Of a DNA stretch of 64,000 bases, positions 1 to 9,288 are shown one piece after another; the first letter of the stretch is position 1, and each line of letters begins with the position of its first letter. A model generated the notes under the pieces. It ran no database searches and was not told the DNA's origin. It was given only the letters and a program-made list of their open reading frames with translations. The position numbers were made by a program, and so were the translations under genes. This DNA is from Paulinella micropora. Its lineage: Eukaryota > Cercozoa > Imbricatea > Euglyphida > Paulinellidae. The DNA is taken from contig WBZZ01002655.1 of assembly GCA_019918135.1 (NCBI GenBank), positions 1-64,000 on the forward strand. The letters are read 5' to 3'.

Positions 1-152
1 CAAGAACAAGGATTGCTACCTATTGGAAATATAAGGGGAAGTCCGTTGCGATGTCGCTGTATTTGACAAGCAATACTTAATATGGTTGAATAAGCAACCG
101 ATGATGGGAAACTATCCAGAACTCAAAAAAGAAATTGTTAAATATATTCTAT
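1..152 (+). pseudogene. Remnant of ExoX-C-like small domain gene (PLV A)
   Basis: The stretch encodes pieces resembling the short domain seen at 881-1321, 43698-43973 and 63427-63882, with the pattern YxKYK, a Lys-Tyr-leucine/isoleucine-Trp-Leu block and a Lys-rich tail. That pattern resembles the C-terminal domain of exodeoxyribonuclease X-like proteins. The copy is broken and cut by the window edge. A second copy of the family nearby at 881 suggests a local duplication. Confidence 0.45.
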
Positions 153-162
153 AATCACCCTA

Positions 163-824
163 CATTCTCTTTAAATTATCTCTTTTTTTTATTATTCTTA
201 ATATCGCTTTTTCTCTATGAAAATTGTTAAATTGCGTATAGTGTGGCTCTTTTAGAATTTCCCTAAAGTCTTCTCTTTCTTCTGTTTCTACATTGCGATA
301 ATTTAATTTATTCTCTTCTAAATATCGTCTGTAATTTCTTTAAACTTTATTTTTTTCAAAGTGATGGTCAACATGAACGTTTTTTCTATCGTGTATTTCT
401 TTTGTTATTTCACATATATATTTCGGCTCAATGAAAATGTCTATTACCATTCTATTTAAATATTCTTCTATTTGATTTTTTATAGTATTTCTACACGCAC
501 CATTAAATTTGGTCTTGGTGTATCTCTTCATTTGTTTATCTTTATTTACCCCAATGTAATTATACAATTATACCACGAAAATGCTTTTTCTCCTATACGA
601 AAGTGCTTACTACCATATCCATTATTTTCAACGTCAATTTCACAATTTATCAAATGTTCAAATTTCGTCTTATATTCAGGATGATTAATTATAATACCCT
701 TAATAAAATTACTATCAATTTCATTTAACTTTTCATTGTGATTATATTTGCTGACAATATTTCTTATATATACTATTATTTCTTTCTTTGTTTTAAACAT
801 TACCCCGCTTAGTATATACAACAT
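163..824 (-). pseudogene. DUF3223 (DCL-like) protein remnant, PLV A
   Basis: The N-terminal part shows the DUF3223 pattern: a KxxIIxYIxxI start, an NHPEYKTKFEHL block near residue 50 and a C-terminal SWYNCI. DUF3223 occurs in chloroplast DCL proteins and in many phage and large-virus proteins of unclear role. The later part carries a histidine cluster (VHVDHH) and an FHREKA block like those of virus DUF3223 proteins. The region is open over most of its length but carries about two breaks. The first residues recur at 63930 in the opposite orientation in PLV C. Function is not known. Confidence 0.55.
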
Positions 825-880
825 ACTATATACTCTAAAATAAAATTAATAAAAAAATAATATTAATAGTATATATACCA

Positions 881-1321
881 ATGTCAGACCTAAACACCAA
901 GCAGGACTACTTGAATGAAATTGAAAAATGGAACATTGACAGCGAAGTTAAGAAACCCACTATTAAATGGACTAAACCCGACATTGTTTCTTTTTATGAG
1001 CAATACAAGCCCAATGTTGGGATTTCCAACATAGACGATAATGTTAAAGTAGTTATTCCGTTAGAGGAGACATTGACGAAAATGATGGAGGAACAAAGAA
1101 CTCCTTTTACGGCAACCGATTTGAAAGAAACGGGATTACTGAAATAAAGGCTAACGTAGGAGAAGAGATAGAAAAAAAATGAAGCAGACATTTTTCTTCA
1201 ATATGGTAAGTATAAAAAAATGAAAATTGAAGATGTCGCTAAGATTGATAAACCATACCTTGAATATTTAATTCAACAACCTTATTTTAATAACAAAGAT
1301 GCGGTAAAAAAATATCTCTGA
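881..1321 (+). pseudogene. Small protein with ExoX-C-like C-terminal domain (PLV A, broken)
   Basis: The N-terminal half starts MSDLNTKQDYLNEIEKWN and is matched by 43168-43665 in B and 63427-63882 in C. The C-terminal half carries YGKYKKMKIEDVAKIDKPYL, resembling the exodeoxyribonuclease X C-terminal domain, which is thought to help bind DNA or partners. It is transcribed away from the DUF3223 remnant and converges on the structural gene ending at 1446. About one or two breaks are present here; the C copy looks whole. No catalytic nuclease domain is present, so a nuclease function is not claimed. Confidence 0.5.
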
Positions 1322-1323
1322 TT

Positions 1324-1446
1324 GATATTTGAAAATCCACACTCCCGCTAACGCTCCCGTGTGTTTTTCAAACATCGTTTTTTTCTTTTTTTTTTCGATG
1401 TTTATGAGCAAGCGAAAATGAAATGAAAGCGATGCTCATAAATATC
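1324..1446. repeat. Double-hairpin module (copy 1)
   Basis: Outer ends GATATTT and AAATATC face each other. Inside are AACATCG and CGATGTT separated by a T-rich spacer. Between outer and inner pairs sit two hairpins: a first with TGAAAA/TTTTCA and CACAC/GTGTG stems, and a second with the perfect stem TATGAGCA/TGCTCATA. The module abuts the stop of the structural gene at 1446. Equivalent places in PLV B (after 43136) and C (after 63385) lack a full module. Confidence 0.8.
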
Positions 1447-2684
1447 TATTGGTCTTCTATGAAGTTAGCGATAATATTGACATTTCCTCCTCCACCAGCA
1501 GAGACAGCCTTCTGTGTGAATGTCAAAATATCACTCGGCGATAGGTATATATCATAACTTCTAAGATTGATTTGTTGAGTTGATTGAGAATTAACATATA
1601 GTTTAAAAATTGTTGTTCCGTTTGCGATAGCACTCGCCTTTGTGTCAGTATCTACAATTGAGTACTTAGAATCAACATCCGCAAAACCCGCTCCAGTTAG
1701 CGTTCCATTTAATACCATTCTGACGACATTCGACTTAGTATCTTCATTTGTAATACTTATCAAAGTGGGATAAACATTTGAATAATTTGCTAAATTAGCA
1801 CCGCCAGCATCAAATGTTGCTTTGTTTCTTATACTAATAATAGGACTTTCAGTGGTGTTTGCTGCTTTACTTCCTTCCACTTCGTTTGTTATGCTGGTAT
1901 TAATAGTATTCGTTCCTTCAATGAATAAACTAGCACTCGCCGTTTTAAGAATTTGTATTCCAGTCTTTGCATCATTTCTCATGACTGCCGTAAAAGGTAA
2001 TGTTGTATTTCGCAGGCTTACACTATTATTAGCATTCGCATACTCAATCATATGAACTAATTGAAATAATCCTGTTATGGGATTTTCAATATAAAACTTA
2101 ATAGCACCAAACCCAAGATACTGAAATTGAATTTGAAATACATTTCCTTTGCTCCAGTCTAAGTCTGGCATAGCATAATTTCCATCGCAAGGGTCGTCCC
2201 AATCTACTTGGTCAATATAATCTACAACACCTCCCGCACAATGCGCGATATTCATTCCTGCTTGATTTTTGTAAAAATAAAATCCATCGTTAAGGTCATT
2301 TCCTATTCCAATGAATGAATAGTAATCTTTTGTATCATCCGTTGTCCATATAGCAGTAAAGCGGGCAAGGACACCCATTCCAGTTCTATATTTTATTCTC
2401 CTTTTACTTACTAATCCAGCATCTGCCGTAGCATTAGCAGTTGTTTTCAATTCAGCCATATTATTCAAAAATGACACAGACGATTTTGTTTCTGTTTTTG
2501 TCCATATCCTAGTATTAATGGTATATGGAAAGATTTCTTGTAATACTGGTGTTAATTGACCTACTACTGCTTCGCCAAAAGCGGTTTTTGAATTATTAGT
2601 TTCAATATTGCCATCATATCCAGCACTGACATTTATAAATTCGCCGTCAGGATTTTGTGCGATTAAGTTTCTCTGGTGAGACAT
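1446..2684 (-). CDS. Phage-like virion structural protein (TAFGE / YRxGxG family), PLV A
   Basis: A 412-residue protein, apparently whole. It starts MSHQRNLIAQNPDGEFINV and then shows KTAFGE, QLTPVLQEIFPY, KYRTGMGVLARFTA near residue 97, IGIGNDLNDGFYF and GNVFQIQFQYLGFGAIKFYI. I recognise this pattern from uncharacterised phage and environmental-virus proteins thought to be structural; a lectin-like or baseplate/capsid-decoration role is inference. The C copy (62153-63385) is nearly the same, whereas the B copy (41898-43136) is strongly diverged. A TATA-like box, ATAATATAGACC, lies just upstream of the start and is kept in all three copies. Confidence 0.7.
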   Translation of the reverse strand: MSHQRNLIAQNPDGEFINVSAGYDGNIETNNSKTAFGEAVVGQLTPVLQEIFPYTINTRIWTKTETKSSVSFLNNMAELKTTANATADAGLVSKRRIKYRTGMGVLARFTAIWTTDDTKDYYSFIGIGNDLNDGFYFYKNQAGMNIAHCAGGVVDYIDQVDWDDPCDGNYAMPDLDWSKGNVFQIQFQYLGFGAIKFYIENPITGLFQLVHMIEYANANNSVSLRNTTLPFTAVMRNDAKTGIQILKTASASLFIEGTNTINTSITNEVEGSKAANTTESPIISIRNKATFDAGGANLANYSNVYPTLISITNEDTKSNVVRMVLNGTLTGAGFADVDSKYSIVDTDTKASAIANGTTIFKLYVNSQSTQQINLRSYDIYLSPSDILTFTQKAVSAGGGGNVNIIANFIEDQ

Positions 2685-2702
2685 TGTTGGTCTATATTAT
2701 CA
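2685..2702 (-). promoter_or_regulatory. TATA-like box before structural gene
   Basis: On the minus strand the start codon is preceded by ATAATATAGACCAACA. The same block precedes the homologous starts at 41898 and 62153, even though the B protein has diverged, and a similar TATATAGACCA precedes the start at 43973. Conservation at a fixed distance supports a promoter or start context. Confidence 0.5.
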
Positions 2703-2756
2703 AAAAAATAAATTAACTATCAAAATTAATAATTACATATTACCTCACTGGCGGAG

Positions 2757-4241
2757 TTATGAAATAGTAATCATATTGGCCTTAACCTGTACCTCCCGCT
2801 GAGTAATGGCCACGGTGTAGTGGTTGTAGGCGGCATTCGCGGTGGTCGCAATAAACTCCCATCGTCGCTCAGTATCAAGACTTAAACCGCTGATTTCATT
2901 CTGGTCTTTGCTCCATAGCGGGCGGGTATTATCCCAAGCATCAACCCAGAACCAATTGTATTTATACACATCGTTATTCAACAAGGCCGAACCCTCAACC
3001 TTTGGCTTCAAGTACATATAGTCTTCTTCGCTCGCTGTGTCAATGTTGAATTCTTGCTGGCGGGAACCATCCAGAGTAGTGTAGAAATTGACAACCTTAG
3101 CGGCGGCGCGGTTATCGTTGTCATAGCTGTGTTCTTTCTTTCTTCTGTGTTAAAAACAGAGTGATAAATCTTCTTCAAACGACGCCCATGACCTCTGTCA
3201 AATCGCATAATAATGTTTTGGCTTGTGCTTGCTTGTGTAGTATTCTTATAAACATATGGATAATCAATATTGAAGTTCATACCTTCGGGGCTAGCAATCT
3301 TCTGCTGGATTGATTGAATGACATCAGGGTTCGTTTCAACCGCAAGAAACAATGCAAGATTGGTGACATCAGCAGATACAGCCATAGGCATGGTAGCATT
3401 TAGCGCGGCAAGATAAGCAGTGCTAAGACAAGTAGCGGCACCATTCGTCACCGTATAACCAGTTCTGTCAGTAGCACCCCACACAATCCGCATAGTCAAA
3501 ATTTCTGGAAACATAATAGTCTTATCAAGTGCGAAAATAGTGTTAATAAACATACCCAAAGGAATTTTAACGTTAATGGCCAAAGCGGCATTCGCTCCAC
3601 TTCCCACAAGATACTTCGCCTCATTGTAATTAACATTTACGGCGGATAGTGCTCCAACTCCAGTCGTTAGAGCAGCATCATCGTGACGACGAGCAGAAAT
3701 CACTGGCTCACGCAATAGACCCTGAGTTGCGGCCGCGACATCGTTATTACCATCAGCGCAGCACGAAAGGCTGTTCTAGTTGCTTCAACGGCACTAACGT
3801 TAATCAAGCCGTTAGCATTACACTTTTGGAGCATACACCCCCAACCACTAGCATCGCCGTGGTTAGGAAGGTCTAAGAAATCCTTCAAACTCATTTCTGG
3901 TTTCCAGAGCATCTTAGTTACCATTCTGAGATGGTTAAGGTCGCACAAATAAACACCGCTACGGGTCTGAAGTTGTATCTGGCTAATTTGTGAAAGGCAG
4001 TCCATAAAAATTCTTGAATAAGTGTTGGCGCCCGCTGCTCTCATAGTATAAGTAAAACTCAAATAAGAGCGGGCGAGATTGAACGGGCGACTGATAAGGT
4101 CAAATGATCGTTCTTGCCCTCCAGCAGTGGTGACTTCAAAGGTTCCAGAACCCTCACGTGGGCGAGTTTATTCAAACGATAAGAAGCACTGATATAATCA
4201 GTCTTACTGAAATCCAATTCGCCTCCGTGTTGAGTTGGCAT
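2757..4241 (-). pseudogene. Putative major capsid protein, PLV A (broken)
   Basis: The region spans about 495 codons, similar to the size of PLV double jelly-roll capsid proteins, and lies next to the penton-like gene and upstream of the structural protein as in B and C. Shared blocks with the other copies include MPTQHGGELDFSKTDYISAS at the start, FMDCLSQISQIQLQTR, WKPEMSLKDFL, an NSLDTERRWEF-like block and a NHYTVAITQREV end. The assignment as major capsid protein rests on size, position and repeated beta-rich blocks rather than on a search. This copy is broken, with about three breaks. Confidence 0.6.
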
Positions 4242-4332
4242 TTTGTTTTTGATATTTTGGCGCTTGAGATTATTAACTAATACACAAGAATATATTTATA
4301 GAAAAAAAAAATAATTCTAAAATTAATTAATT

Positions 4333-4464
4333 GATATTTATCAACTTCACTCTCGTTGCTGTCGCAACTCCCGATTGTTGATAAACATCGTGAAAAGTAA
4401 AAGCGATGTTTGAAAAACACACGAGAATGAGCGTAGCAAATGTAAGTGTGGATTTTCAAATATC
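4333..4464. repeat. Double-hairpin module (copy 2)
   Basis: Outer ends GATATTT and AAATATC enclose a hairpin with stem ATCAAC/GTTGAT, the inner pair AAACATCG/CGATGTTT, and a second hairpin with a GAAAA...CACAC/GTGTG...TTTTC stem. A small extra stem GTTGC/GCAAC lies in the first loop. The module fills the space between the penton-like and capsid genes and overlaps the end of the penton-like gene. PLV B has a module at the same place (40135-40247) but with different stems. Confidence 0.8.
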
Positions 4465-5276
4465 ATCGGGATTTTAACAAATTGAAAAAGGATGTCAATA
4501 AATTAAAATAATTCGTTTCCCTGTAAATTAATAATGTTATAACAATACCCAAACCATTAAGATTTATAGCCTGATCGTTTTCGTCTGTAAGATAAAACCT
4601 AAATACATTATTTGAACTGGTTGATAATTTCTTACCATACTCTGACCCACTTCCGTCGTATATAACGGCACCAAAAGGAATTTCGTTGGCAGTGTATATT
4701 TCTTGTAGCACGTGATTATCTCCTTCGCCCACTAAGTCTGATTGAAGATACAGAGTTTTTTCTCCAGTTAGAATAATTACGTTTGGCGATTTAATAAAAT
4801 CATTAGCGAAGAAATATGTTGAATTTCTATCAAACCCCATTACTTCGTGAATACGGGTATCACTATCAAATATAAATCGCGGTTGAATACCTTTATTCTC
4901 TGACACACTGAATGTTAATTTGCCATCCTCTGGTTCTATGTTGGTATTATTACTGGATACAACATAAGTATAATTATTTGGGCTGTCCGCGGTTAGCACC
5001 TCCGACAACTTATTTTTTAGATTGTTCATTGTGTAGTTTCCCTCAGGTATAGTAATTAAAGCCTCATACCCGTCTTCGCTAAGAGTAAAAGCATTATATG
5101 GTGAAGCCACAGAGTAATAAGATTTTGGAATGTAAATGTGTAATATTTTACAATGTGTGGGATTGTCTAGTGATTTTAAGTTTATTTCGTGTGTAAAGTC
5201 GCTATCTGTGCCTGTTCTTCTGTTTTTTACTATTTATGTAATAGATACCAGAACTTCTTCCTCCCTTATACTCCAT
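4463..5276 (-). pseudogene. Penton-like minor capsid protein (single jelly-roll), PLV A
   Basis: The main open part contains FTLSEDGYEALITIPEGNYT, a LYLQSDLVGEGDNHVLQEIY block, FGAVIYDGSGSEYGKKL and a LTDENDQAINLNGLGI end. These match the penton or minor capsid proteins of Polinton-like viruses and virophages, which sit at capsid vertices. The extreme N-terminal segment (YKGGRSSGIYYINS) lies just upstream. The gene region carries about one break, as does its counterpart in B. It is followed by the putative capsid gene, consistent with a capsid operon-like block. Confidence 0.72.
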
Positions 5277-5302
5277 GATGCGTATATATTAGAAAATATC
5301 TT

Positions 5303-5830
5303 TTATATGTATGTATCAAAATTACCATAACCATTCTGTGCTTTTAATTTCTCCGCTTCTTCTTCTTTTAAGTCTGTGAAACCCGAACTAAACTTAAAGC
5401 GGTTGCCTTTCGCCCGCTCCATTAAAAACCTCATTGAGTGCCATCCACAAGTCGAGGAAGTATCTGATTGTTGTTTTACTTGATTAACCTTCATTAATAA
5501 ATAACTATCGGGGTGGCTTTTATCAATTAGTTGTTTCATTTGTTGTTGAAAGTCTTCCGTTGGCTCGTAAAGTGCTAAAGGGTCATACACTTCCACTGAC
5601 CTGTCTTTATCCATACTTATCCATACGGCTATCCAATGAGACCCCGCTTGTTTGTGACTATCTAAATTCATAATAAATCCGTATCGCTTTCTTTTTTCTG
5701 GATTTAGTTTGTAGATTTCATCGCTCGCTATCGCTCCGAGATACCATCCATATTTTTTCATTATGTCATCTATTTCATTAGTCATTAATCCCCGATATTT
5801 ATCAACTACACTCTCATTCGTTTCACTCAT
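5303..5830 (-). CDS. Adenovirus-type cysteine protease, PLV A
   Basis: A 175-residue protein of the Ulp1/adenain class, the usual capsid-maturation protease of Polintons and virophages. The catalytic histidine is in GSHWIAVWIS, followed by an acidic residue in SVEVYDPLA, a glutamine in VNQVKQQSD and the cysteine in STCGWHSMRFL. It looks whole. Its start overlaps the end of the upstream Pro/Gln-rich gene, suggesting coupled expression. Its first about 14 residues are encoded by a hairpin module (5794-5872) that is absent from PLV B, so the conserved protein may in effect start at the inner MTNEIDDIM. Confidence 0.85.
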   Translation of the reverse strand: MSETNESVVDKYRGLMTNEIDDIMKKYGWYLGAIASDEIYKLNPEKRKRYGFIMNLDSHKQAGSHWIAVWISMDKDRSVEVYDPLALYEPTEDFQQQMKQLIDKSHPDSYLLMKVNQVKQQSDTSSTCGWHSMRFLMERAKGNRFKFSSGFTDLKEEEAEKLKAQNGYGNFDTYI

Positions 5831-5872
5831 TCCCCAATCTCAAACTTGTTTGAGATATTTGATAAAACATCG
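5794..5872. repeat. Hairpin module across protease start (copy 3)
   Basis: GATATTTATCAA at one end pairs with TTGATAAAACATCG at the other, enclosing a loop with a CACTCTCATTCG block also found in other modules and a perfect palindrome ATCTCAAACTTGTTTGAGAT. It lies across the junction of the Pro/Gln-rich leader gene and the protease. PLV B lacks it at the matching position (near 38760), so it differs between copies. A related segment with the same AAACTTGTTTGAGATATTTG occurs in PLV C near 62057. Confidence 0.7.
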
Positions 5873-6084
5873 TCAACTGGCTTTTCTGGTTGCTGTGGTT
5901 GTGGTTCCTCTTGCTGTTGTTCATCTGGCTCTGGCTGTGGTTGTTCTAATGATGCGGTAATCGTAGTGGGTAGCGGTTGGGGCATCCCTTCATCAACATT
6001 TAAATCCGCTGAAACTTGTTTATCTACATTTGGGTCTATTGTCATTTTGCTAGTTAGAGTTTTTACAAAATCCTTTTTATTCAT
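5827..6084 (-). CDS. Pro/Gln-rich small protein upstream of protease, PLV A
   Basis: An 85-residue protein starting MNKKDFVKTLTSKMTIDPNV, then a low-complexity run rich in proline, glutamine and glutamate. The stop overlaps the protease start by four bases, and the start overlaps the end of the large lysine-rich gene, so the three are tightly packed. The leader before the protease in B (38472-38773) is similar. I do not recognise a domain; a disordered linker or leader is the simplest reading. Confidence 0.55.
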   Translation of the reverse strand: MNKKDFVKTLTSKMTIDPNVDKQVSADLNVDEGMPQPLPTTITASLEQPQPEPDEQQQEEPQPQQPEKPVDDVLSNISNKFEIGE

Positions 6085-7399
6085 TGTGTGCCTCCAATCT
6101 TTGCGTGCTAAGTATTTTTTTTTTCGCTATTGAAAATACCTTATCAATTAATTCATCTAATGTCTTCGCTCCATTACCTTTTTGTTCAGTAATACCCATA
6201 AACTCTTCATATCTAGCATAATCCGCTATTCTTCTTTTCACATTTTGCTCTTCATTTCCAACATCAATATTAAACCTTTTAATCATGTCAATAATCCACT
6301 TTGAACTGTCTTTGTAGTTTAATTTTTTATGTCCATCATTATCTAGTCTCTTTTTTAAAGCCTGTGCTAACTCTTTTATAGTAATGTTTGGGTGATAAGT
6401 TTTTGAAAATCCTGAGATTAAAAAATGGTTAAATATTAAATGGTCAAAATGCTTACCCTTTTCTTCTGCTTTCTTTTCTTCTTTTTCAAGTTTTTCTTTA
6501 TATTCTTCTGCTAACTTTTTCTGTTCCTCTAAAGACGTCGCTGTGGCTATAGCAGTCTGAATATCTTGACTGGCTTTTTGTAAGTCTTTACGACTCATCT
6601 TTTTTATGAAATTATCTGTATATCCTGCTAATTTAAGTGTTTCAATATCTATCTGCTTTTGCTTTTTTTCTTCCTCATATTGTTCTTTTGTTTTCAATGG
6701 TGCTTCATCTCCTAAATTAGGTAAGGCTGGTGCTTGTGGTGGTGCTCCAAATGGTGGTGCTAATGGATTATCTCCAACATGTTGGAGATATGGTGCTTGT
6801 GGCGGTGCTCCAAATTGTGGTGCTTGTGGCTGTCCAAATTGTGGTGCTTGTTGTGGCTGTCCAAATTGTGGTGGCATAATATATTGATATTGCGGTGGCG
6901 GTGGCAATGCTTGTATTCTATTTTTTCTGTCTTCTTCATATTTTACATCCTCTATGAGTTTTTGTTCCCTTCTTAGTTCTCTGTCTTTTTGTTCTTGTCG
7001 TTCCTTAATATCTTCTATGTCTTTTCTTTGTTGCCTTTTCTTCTCCTCTTCTATCTCATCCCTTTTCTTCTTTTCCTTTTCTTCCTCGTCATGTATTAAC
7101 TCATATTTCTTTTGTAAGTTGCTTTGTATCTGATTTCTATTCTCGTGTTCAAGACGATTGAAATCAGATTTGATTATTTTTTCCCTTGGTTTGCGACTAG
7201 CCCTTTGCAACTTTGGTTTGCTAATATATTTCATAAAAAGTTTAACGATTTGTAATGTGCTTAAATCATTTGTTTTCTTACCAAAATTAAGATAATATTT
7301 TTTACCCTTCTGGATAATATACGGCCTCCCGTTTTTGTTTCTATACACCCGCGGTGGTCTTACCTTCGTCTTTTTCTTATCAGTCTTAGCCGAACCCAT
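6077..7399 (-). CDS. Lys/Glu-rich coiled-coil protein with Pro/Gln repeats, PLV A
   Basis: A 440-residue protein, whole here and in B (37162-38448). Residues 1-60 are basic (KVRPPRVYRNKNGRPYIIQ, then KYYLNFGKK). Residues about 90-165 form a charged coiled coil with DIKERQEQKDRE. Residues about 170-235 hold PQ-rich repeats around QFGQPQAPQFG. A second charged helix follows, and the last about 120 residues are globular. It lies between the small basic protein and the protease leader. I do not recognise the family; a virion core or scaffold role fits the position but is inference. Repeat number differs between A and B. Confidence 0.65.
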   Translation of the reverse strand: MGSAKTDKKKTKVRPPRVYRNKNGRPYIIQKGKKYYLNFGKKTNDLSTLQIVKLFMKYISKPKLQRASRKPREKIIKSDFNRLEHENRNQIQSNLQKKYELIHDEEEKEKKKRDEIEEEKKRQQRKDIEDIKERQEQKDRELRREQKLIEDVKYEEDRKNRIQALPPPPQYQYIMPPQFGQPQQAPQFGQPQAPQFGAPPQAPYLQHVGDNPLAPPFGAPPQAPALPNLGDEAPLKTKEQYEEEKKQKQIDIETLKLAGYTDNFIKKMSRKDLQKASQDIQTAIATATSLEEQKKLAEEYKEKLEKEEKKAEEKGKHFDHLIFNHFLISGFSKTYHPNITIKELAQALKKRLDNDGHKKLNYKDSSKWIIDMIKRFNIDVGNEEQNVKRRIADYARYEEFMGITEQKGNGAKTLDELIDKVFSIAKKKILSTQRLEAHNE

Positions 7400-7472
7400 T
7401 ATATTATCAAAAAAATATTTCTAGAAACAAAAATATCTTCAACGAAACTTAGCCCCGCATGCGAAACACGTT

Positions 7473-7790
7473 TTACCTGAACTTTACAGCACCTCCTCGT
7501 TGCTTACCATACCCAAGTTTTGCAGCGGTAGACCCGATACGAGACGCATATGGAACCCCGACATCGCCAAGGGCATTAGCGGTCTTTGAAATAATCTTGT
7601 TATCGCGAAGAAATTTATTAACAGCCATTGCGGTTTTTCCAACCTTAGCCCAGTTAATCTTTCCTCCCTTTTGACCACTCTTCTTGGATCTTGTCCGAGA
7701 TACTTTTTTTCCTCCCTTCTGTGGCATTGATGGATTGTATCCGATGTTATATCCTGATGGTTGTGAAATTATCACTGGTGATACTGGCAT
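7473..7790 (-). CDS. Small basic Gly-rich virion-core-like protein, PLV A
   Basis: A 105-residue protein starting MPVSPVIISQPSGYNIGYNP, followed by a lysine/glycine-rich stretch (QKGGKK) and an amphipathic segment INWAKVGKTAMAVNKFLRDN, ending KLGYGKQRGGAVKFR. Proteins with a basic start and an alanine/lysine helix of this kind are common next to capsid genes in algal viruses and Polinton-like elements and are usually taken as core or membrane-lytic minor virion proteins. That role is inference. The B copy (36783-37094) is whole and similar. Confidence 0.6.
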   Translation of the reverse strand: MPVSPVIISQPSGYNIGYNPSMPQKGGKKVSRTRSKKSGQKGGKINWAKVGKTAMAVNKFLRDNKIISKTANALGDVGVPYASRIGSTAAKLGYGKQRGGAVKFR

Positions 7791-7825
7791 ATATAATACA
7801 GAAAAATAATTAATTACAAATTTTT

Positions 7826-8668
7826 TTATTTTAATCTGTAAGCAAAATTTTTTCTTAACTCATCATCAACACTTGAAACATAAAGAAAATTAAATCTCTC
7901 CTTTGTTGCTTCGTGATACTTTTGAAGAAAGTAATCAAAATCAAAAGATAGGTCTAAGTGTTTATACACGAGTTCCATTTTGTCCTGAGACTGGCTTGGA
8001 AAGATTAACAAATAATCTAATTGCTTAATGGCTTCTGGCCGTAGGTCGTTCAGATACTGGCTTGACATAATCACCTTTGCTTTATAGTGCCTATTCTTTT
8101 TTAACAAATCGCTTACGGACTTATCTCTTAATCCGCTCCCTAAATCATCCAAAACAAAAACAACCTCTGGAGAAGTATATTTGCTTGGCCTTTCTTTTGG
8201 TGCCTCCTTTATCTGTCCAAATCTATCTCGCGAGCGAGATAGATTATCTTCTTTTCCAAAGTATAAAAATTGTGGCTTCTCTATTTCTTCTTTGTCCTGT
8301 TTTACTTCTCCTTCTTGCTCTTCGTCTGGTTTGTTCAGTTTGTCTAATTCATAGTCTATAACATTTACACCATCCGATTTGAGAAAGGTATATATTGCCA
8401 TCGGGTTTCCCCTGTTCTTAAAGTGCTTAACCATTGCTTTATAAATGTAGTCCTTATGTATCGTTGAAGCAATAATGACAATACGGGTTTTTCTGTCTGT
8501 TGTCCGTTTCAGTATTTCAAATAGTGCTGTTGTTTTTCCGCTCTTCTTACGAGCGAGAAGAAATATATTTGCGTAAGGTTCGTTAAATAATTTATAACCC
8601 TTGGCTTTTTTATTTCCATCACCCTCTTGTTTTACTGGCTTCACCTTAATGCTATTGATTTTTTCCAT
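7826..8668 (-). CDS. FtsK/HerA-type DNA packaging ATPase, PLV A
   Basis: A P-loop ATPase of the A32-like group that drives genome packaging in Polintons, virophages and large DNA viruses. The Walker A motif is in ARKKSGKTTALFEI near residue 45, and Walker B in VVFVLDDLGSG near residue 170. Downstream blocks SSQYLNDLRPEAIKQLDYLL and SFDFDYFLQKYHEAT fit the family. I chose the inner start (MEKINS) because B begins at the same residue. The gene overlaps the end of the preceding 114-residue gene. It looks whole here; the B copy is broken. Confidence 0.87.
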   Translation of the reverse strand: MEKINSIKVKPVKQEGDGNKKAKGYKLFNEPYANIFLLARKKSGKTTALFEILKRTTDRKTRIVIIASTIHKDYIYKAMVKHFKNRGNPMAIYTFLKSDGVNVIDYELDKLNKPDEEQEGEVKQDKEEIEKPQFLYFGKEDNLSRSRDRFGQIKEAPKERPSKYTSPEVVFVLDDLGSGLRDKSVSDLLKKNRHYKAKVIMSSQYLNDLRPEAIKQLDYLLIFPSQSQDKMELVYKHLDLSFDFDYFLQKYHEATKERFNFLYVSSVDDELRKNFAYRLK

Positions 8669-8669
8669 C

Positions 8670-9014
8670 TTATACAACAATTCGCCCCGCTAAATTTCCT
8701 GTGTCAATATTTCCGCTGTCGGTTTCAAGGACTTTAAATGTATATTGTCCGTCCGTCCATCCGACAACACCCAAATTATAACCGAGATTTGAAATGTTTG
8801 CTGTAGTGCTGTCCGCAAATGTTCCAATAATTCCAATTCTATCCATGTAAAGAATTCTGGTTTTTGTCTCTGTCTGGTCGTTCATATAGTGGATAAACTT
8901 AACATTCATTTTGGTGGGTGTGAATGACATTTGGATATTTTTATTAAATGTTTTGCTTCCTCCAGCAAAATCATTGCTTAGAAAAATAATCTTTTGGTAT
9001 TTGAACTCACTCAT
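8670..9014 (-). CDS. Conserved small PLV protein (beta-rich), PLV A
   Basis: A 114-residue protein starting MSEFKYQKIIFLSNDFAGGS with TKMNVKFIHYMNDQTETKTR and a C-terminal GWTDGQYTFKVLETDSGNID. The predicted character is beta-rich and soluble, with no membrane segment. It directly precedes the packaging ATPase with overlapping ends in A, and the B copy (35535-35900) keeps the same neighbour. I do not recognise a family. Position suggests a minor virion component, which is inference. Confidence 0.55.
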   Translation of the reverse strand: MSEFKYQKIIFLSNDFAGGSKTFNKNIQMSFTPTKMNVKFIHYMNDQTETKTRILYMDRIGIIGTFADSTTANISNLGYNLGVVGWTDGQYTFKVLETDSGNIDTGNLAGRIVV

Positions 9015-9039
9015 AAATTATATAATATAATATATAAAA

Positions 9040-9288
9040 ATGTTATTAATATTATTATTTGTGTGCTCAACTATTGCTCGGACTGCCTGCGACTTTTACT
9101 CACGGATAAGTGAAAAAAAGAATATAAGTTGTGTTTATTGTATCCAGAGCGGGATTAACTCAAAAATCAAATGTATTTACAAACCAATGTCAGATTGGTG
9201 TATAAGTTTTGATGAAGCCCTGCCTTTAATGTGCTCAAATGATGATATGTGGTATAAAATACATACCTATGAATGTTCATTTCTTTGA
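9040..9288 (+). CDS. Small secreted or membrane-anchored Cys-rich protein, PLV A
   Basis: An 82-residue protein with a hydrophobic N-terminal segment MLLILLFVCSTIARTAC that fits a signal peptide, then cysteines spaced in CVYCIQSG, IKCIYK, DWCISF, MCSNDD and YECSFL, suggesting disulphide bonds. It lies on the opposite strand to its neighbours and its end overlaps the end of the membrane protein gene by about a dozen bases. The B copy (35242-35508) is conserved. Function is unknown; export or virion-surface location is inference. Confidence 0.6.
   Translation: MLLILLFVCSTIARTACDFYSRISEKKNISCVYCIQSGINSKIKCIYKPMSDWCISFDEALPLMCSNDDMWYKIHTYECSFL

Noticed and set aside
6606-6976. Gly/Cys-rich frames on the plus strand
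   Set aside because: They lie opposite the PQ-rich repeats of the whole gene at 6077-7399 and are shadows of it.
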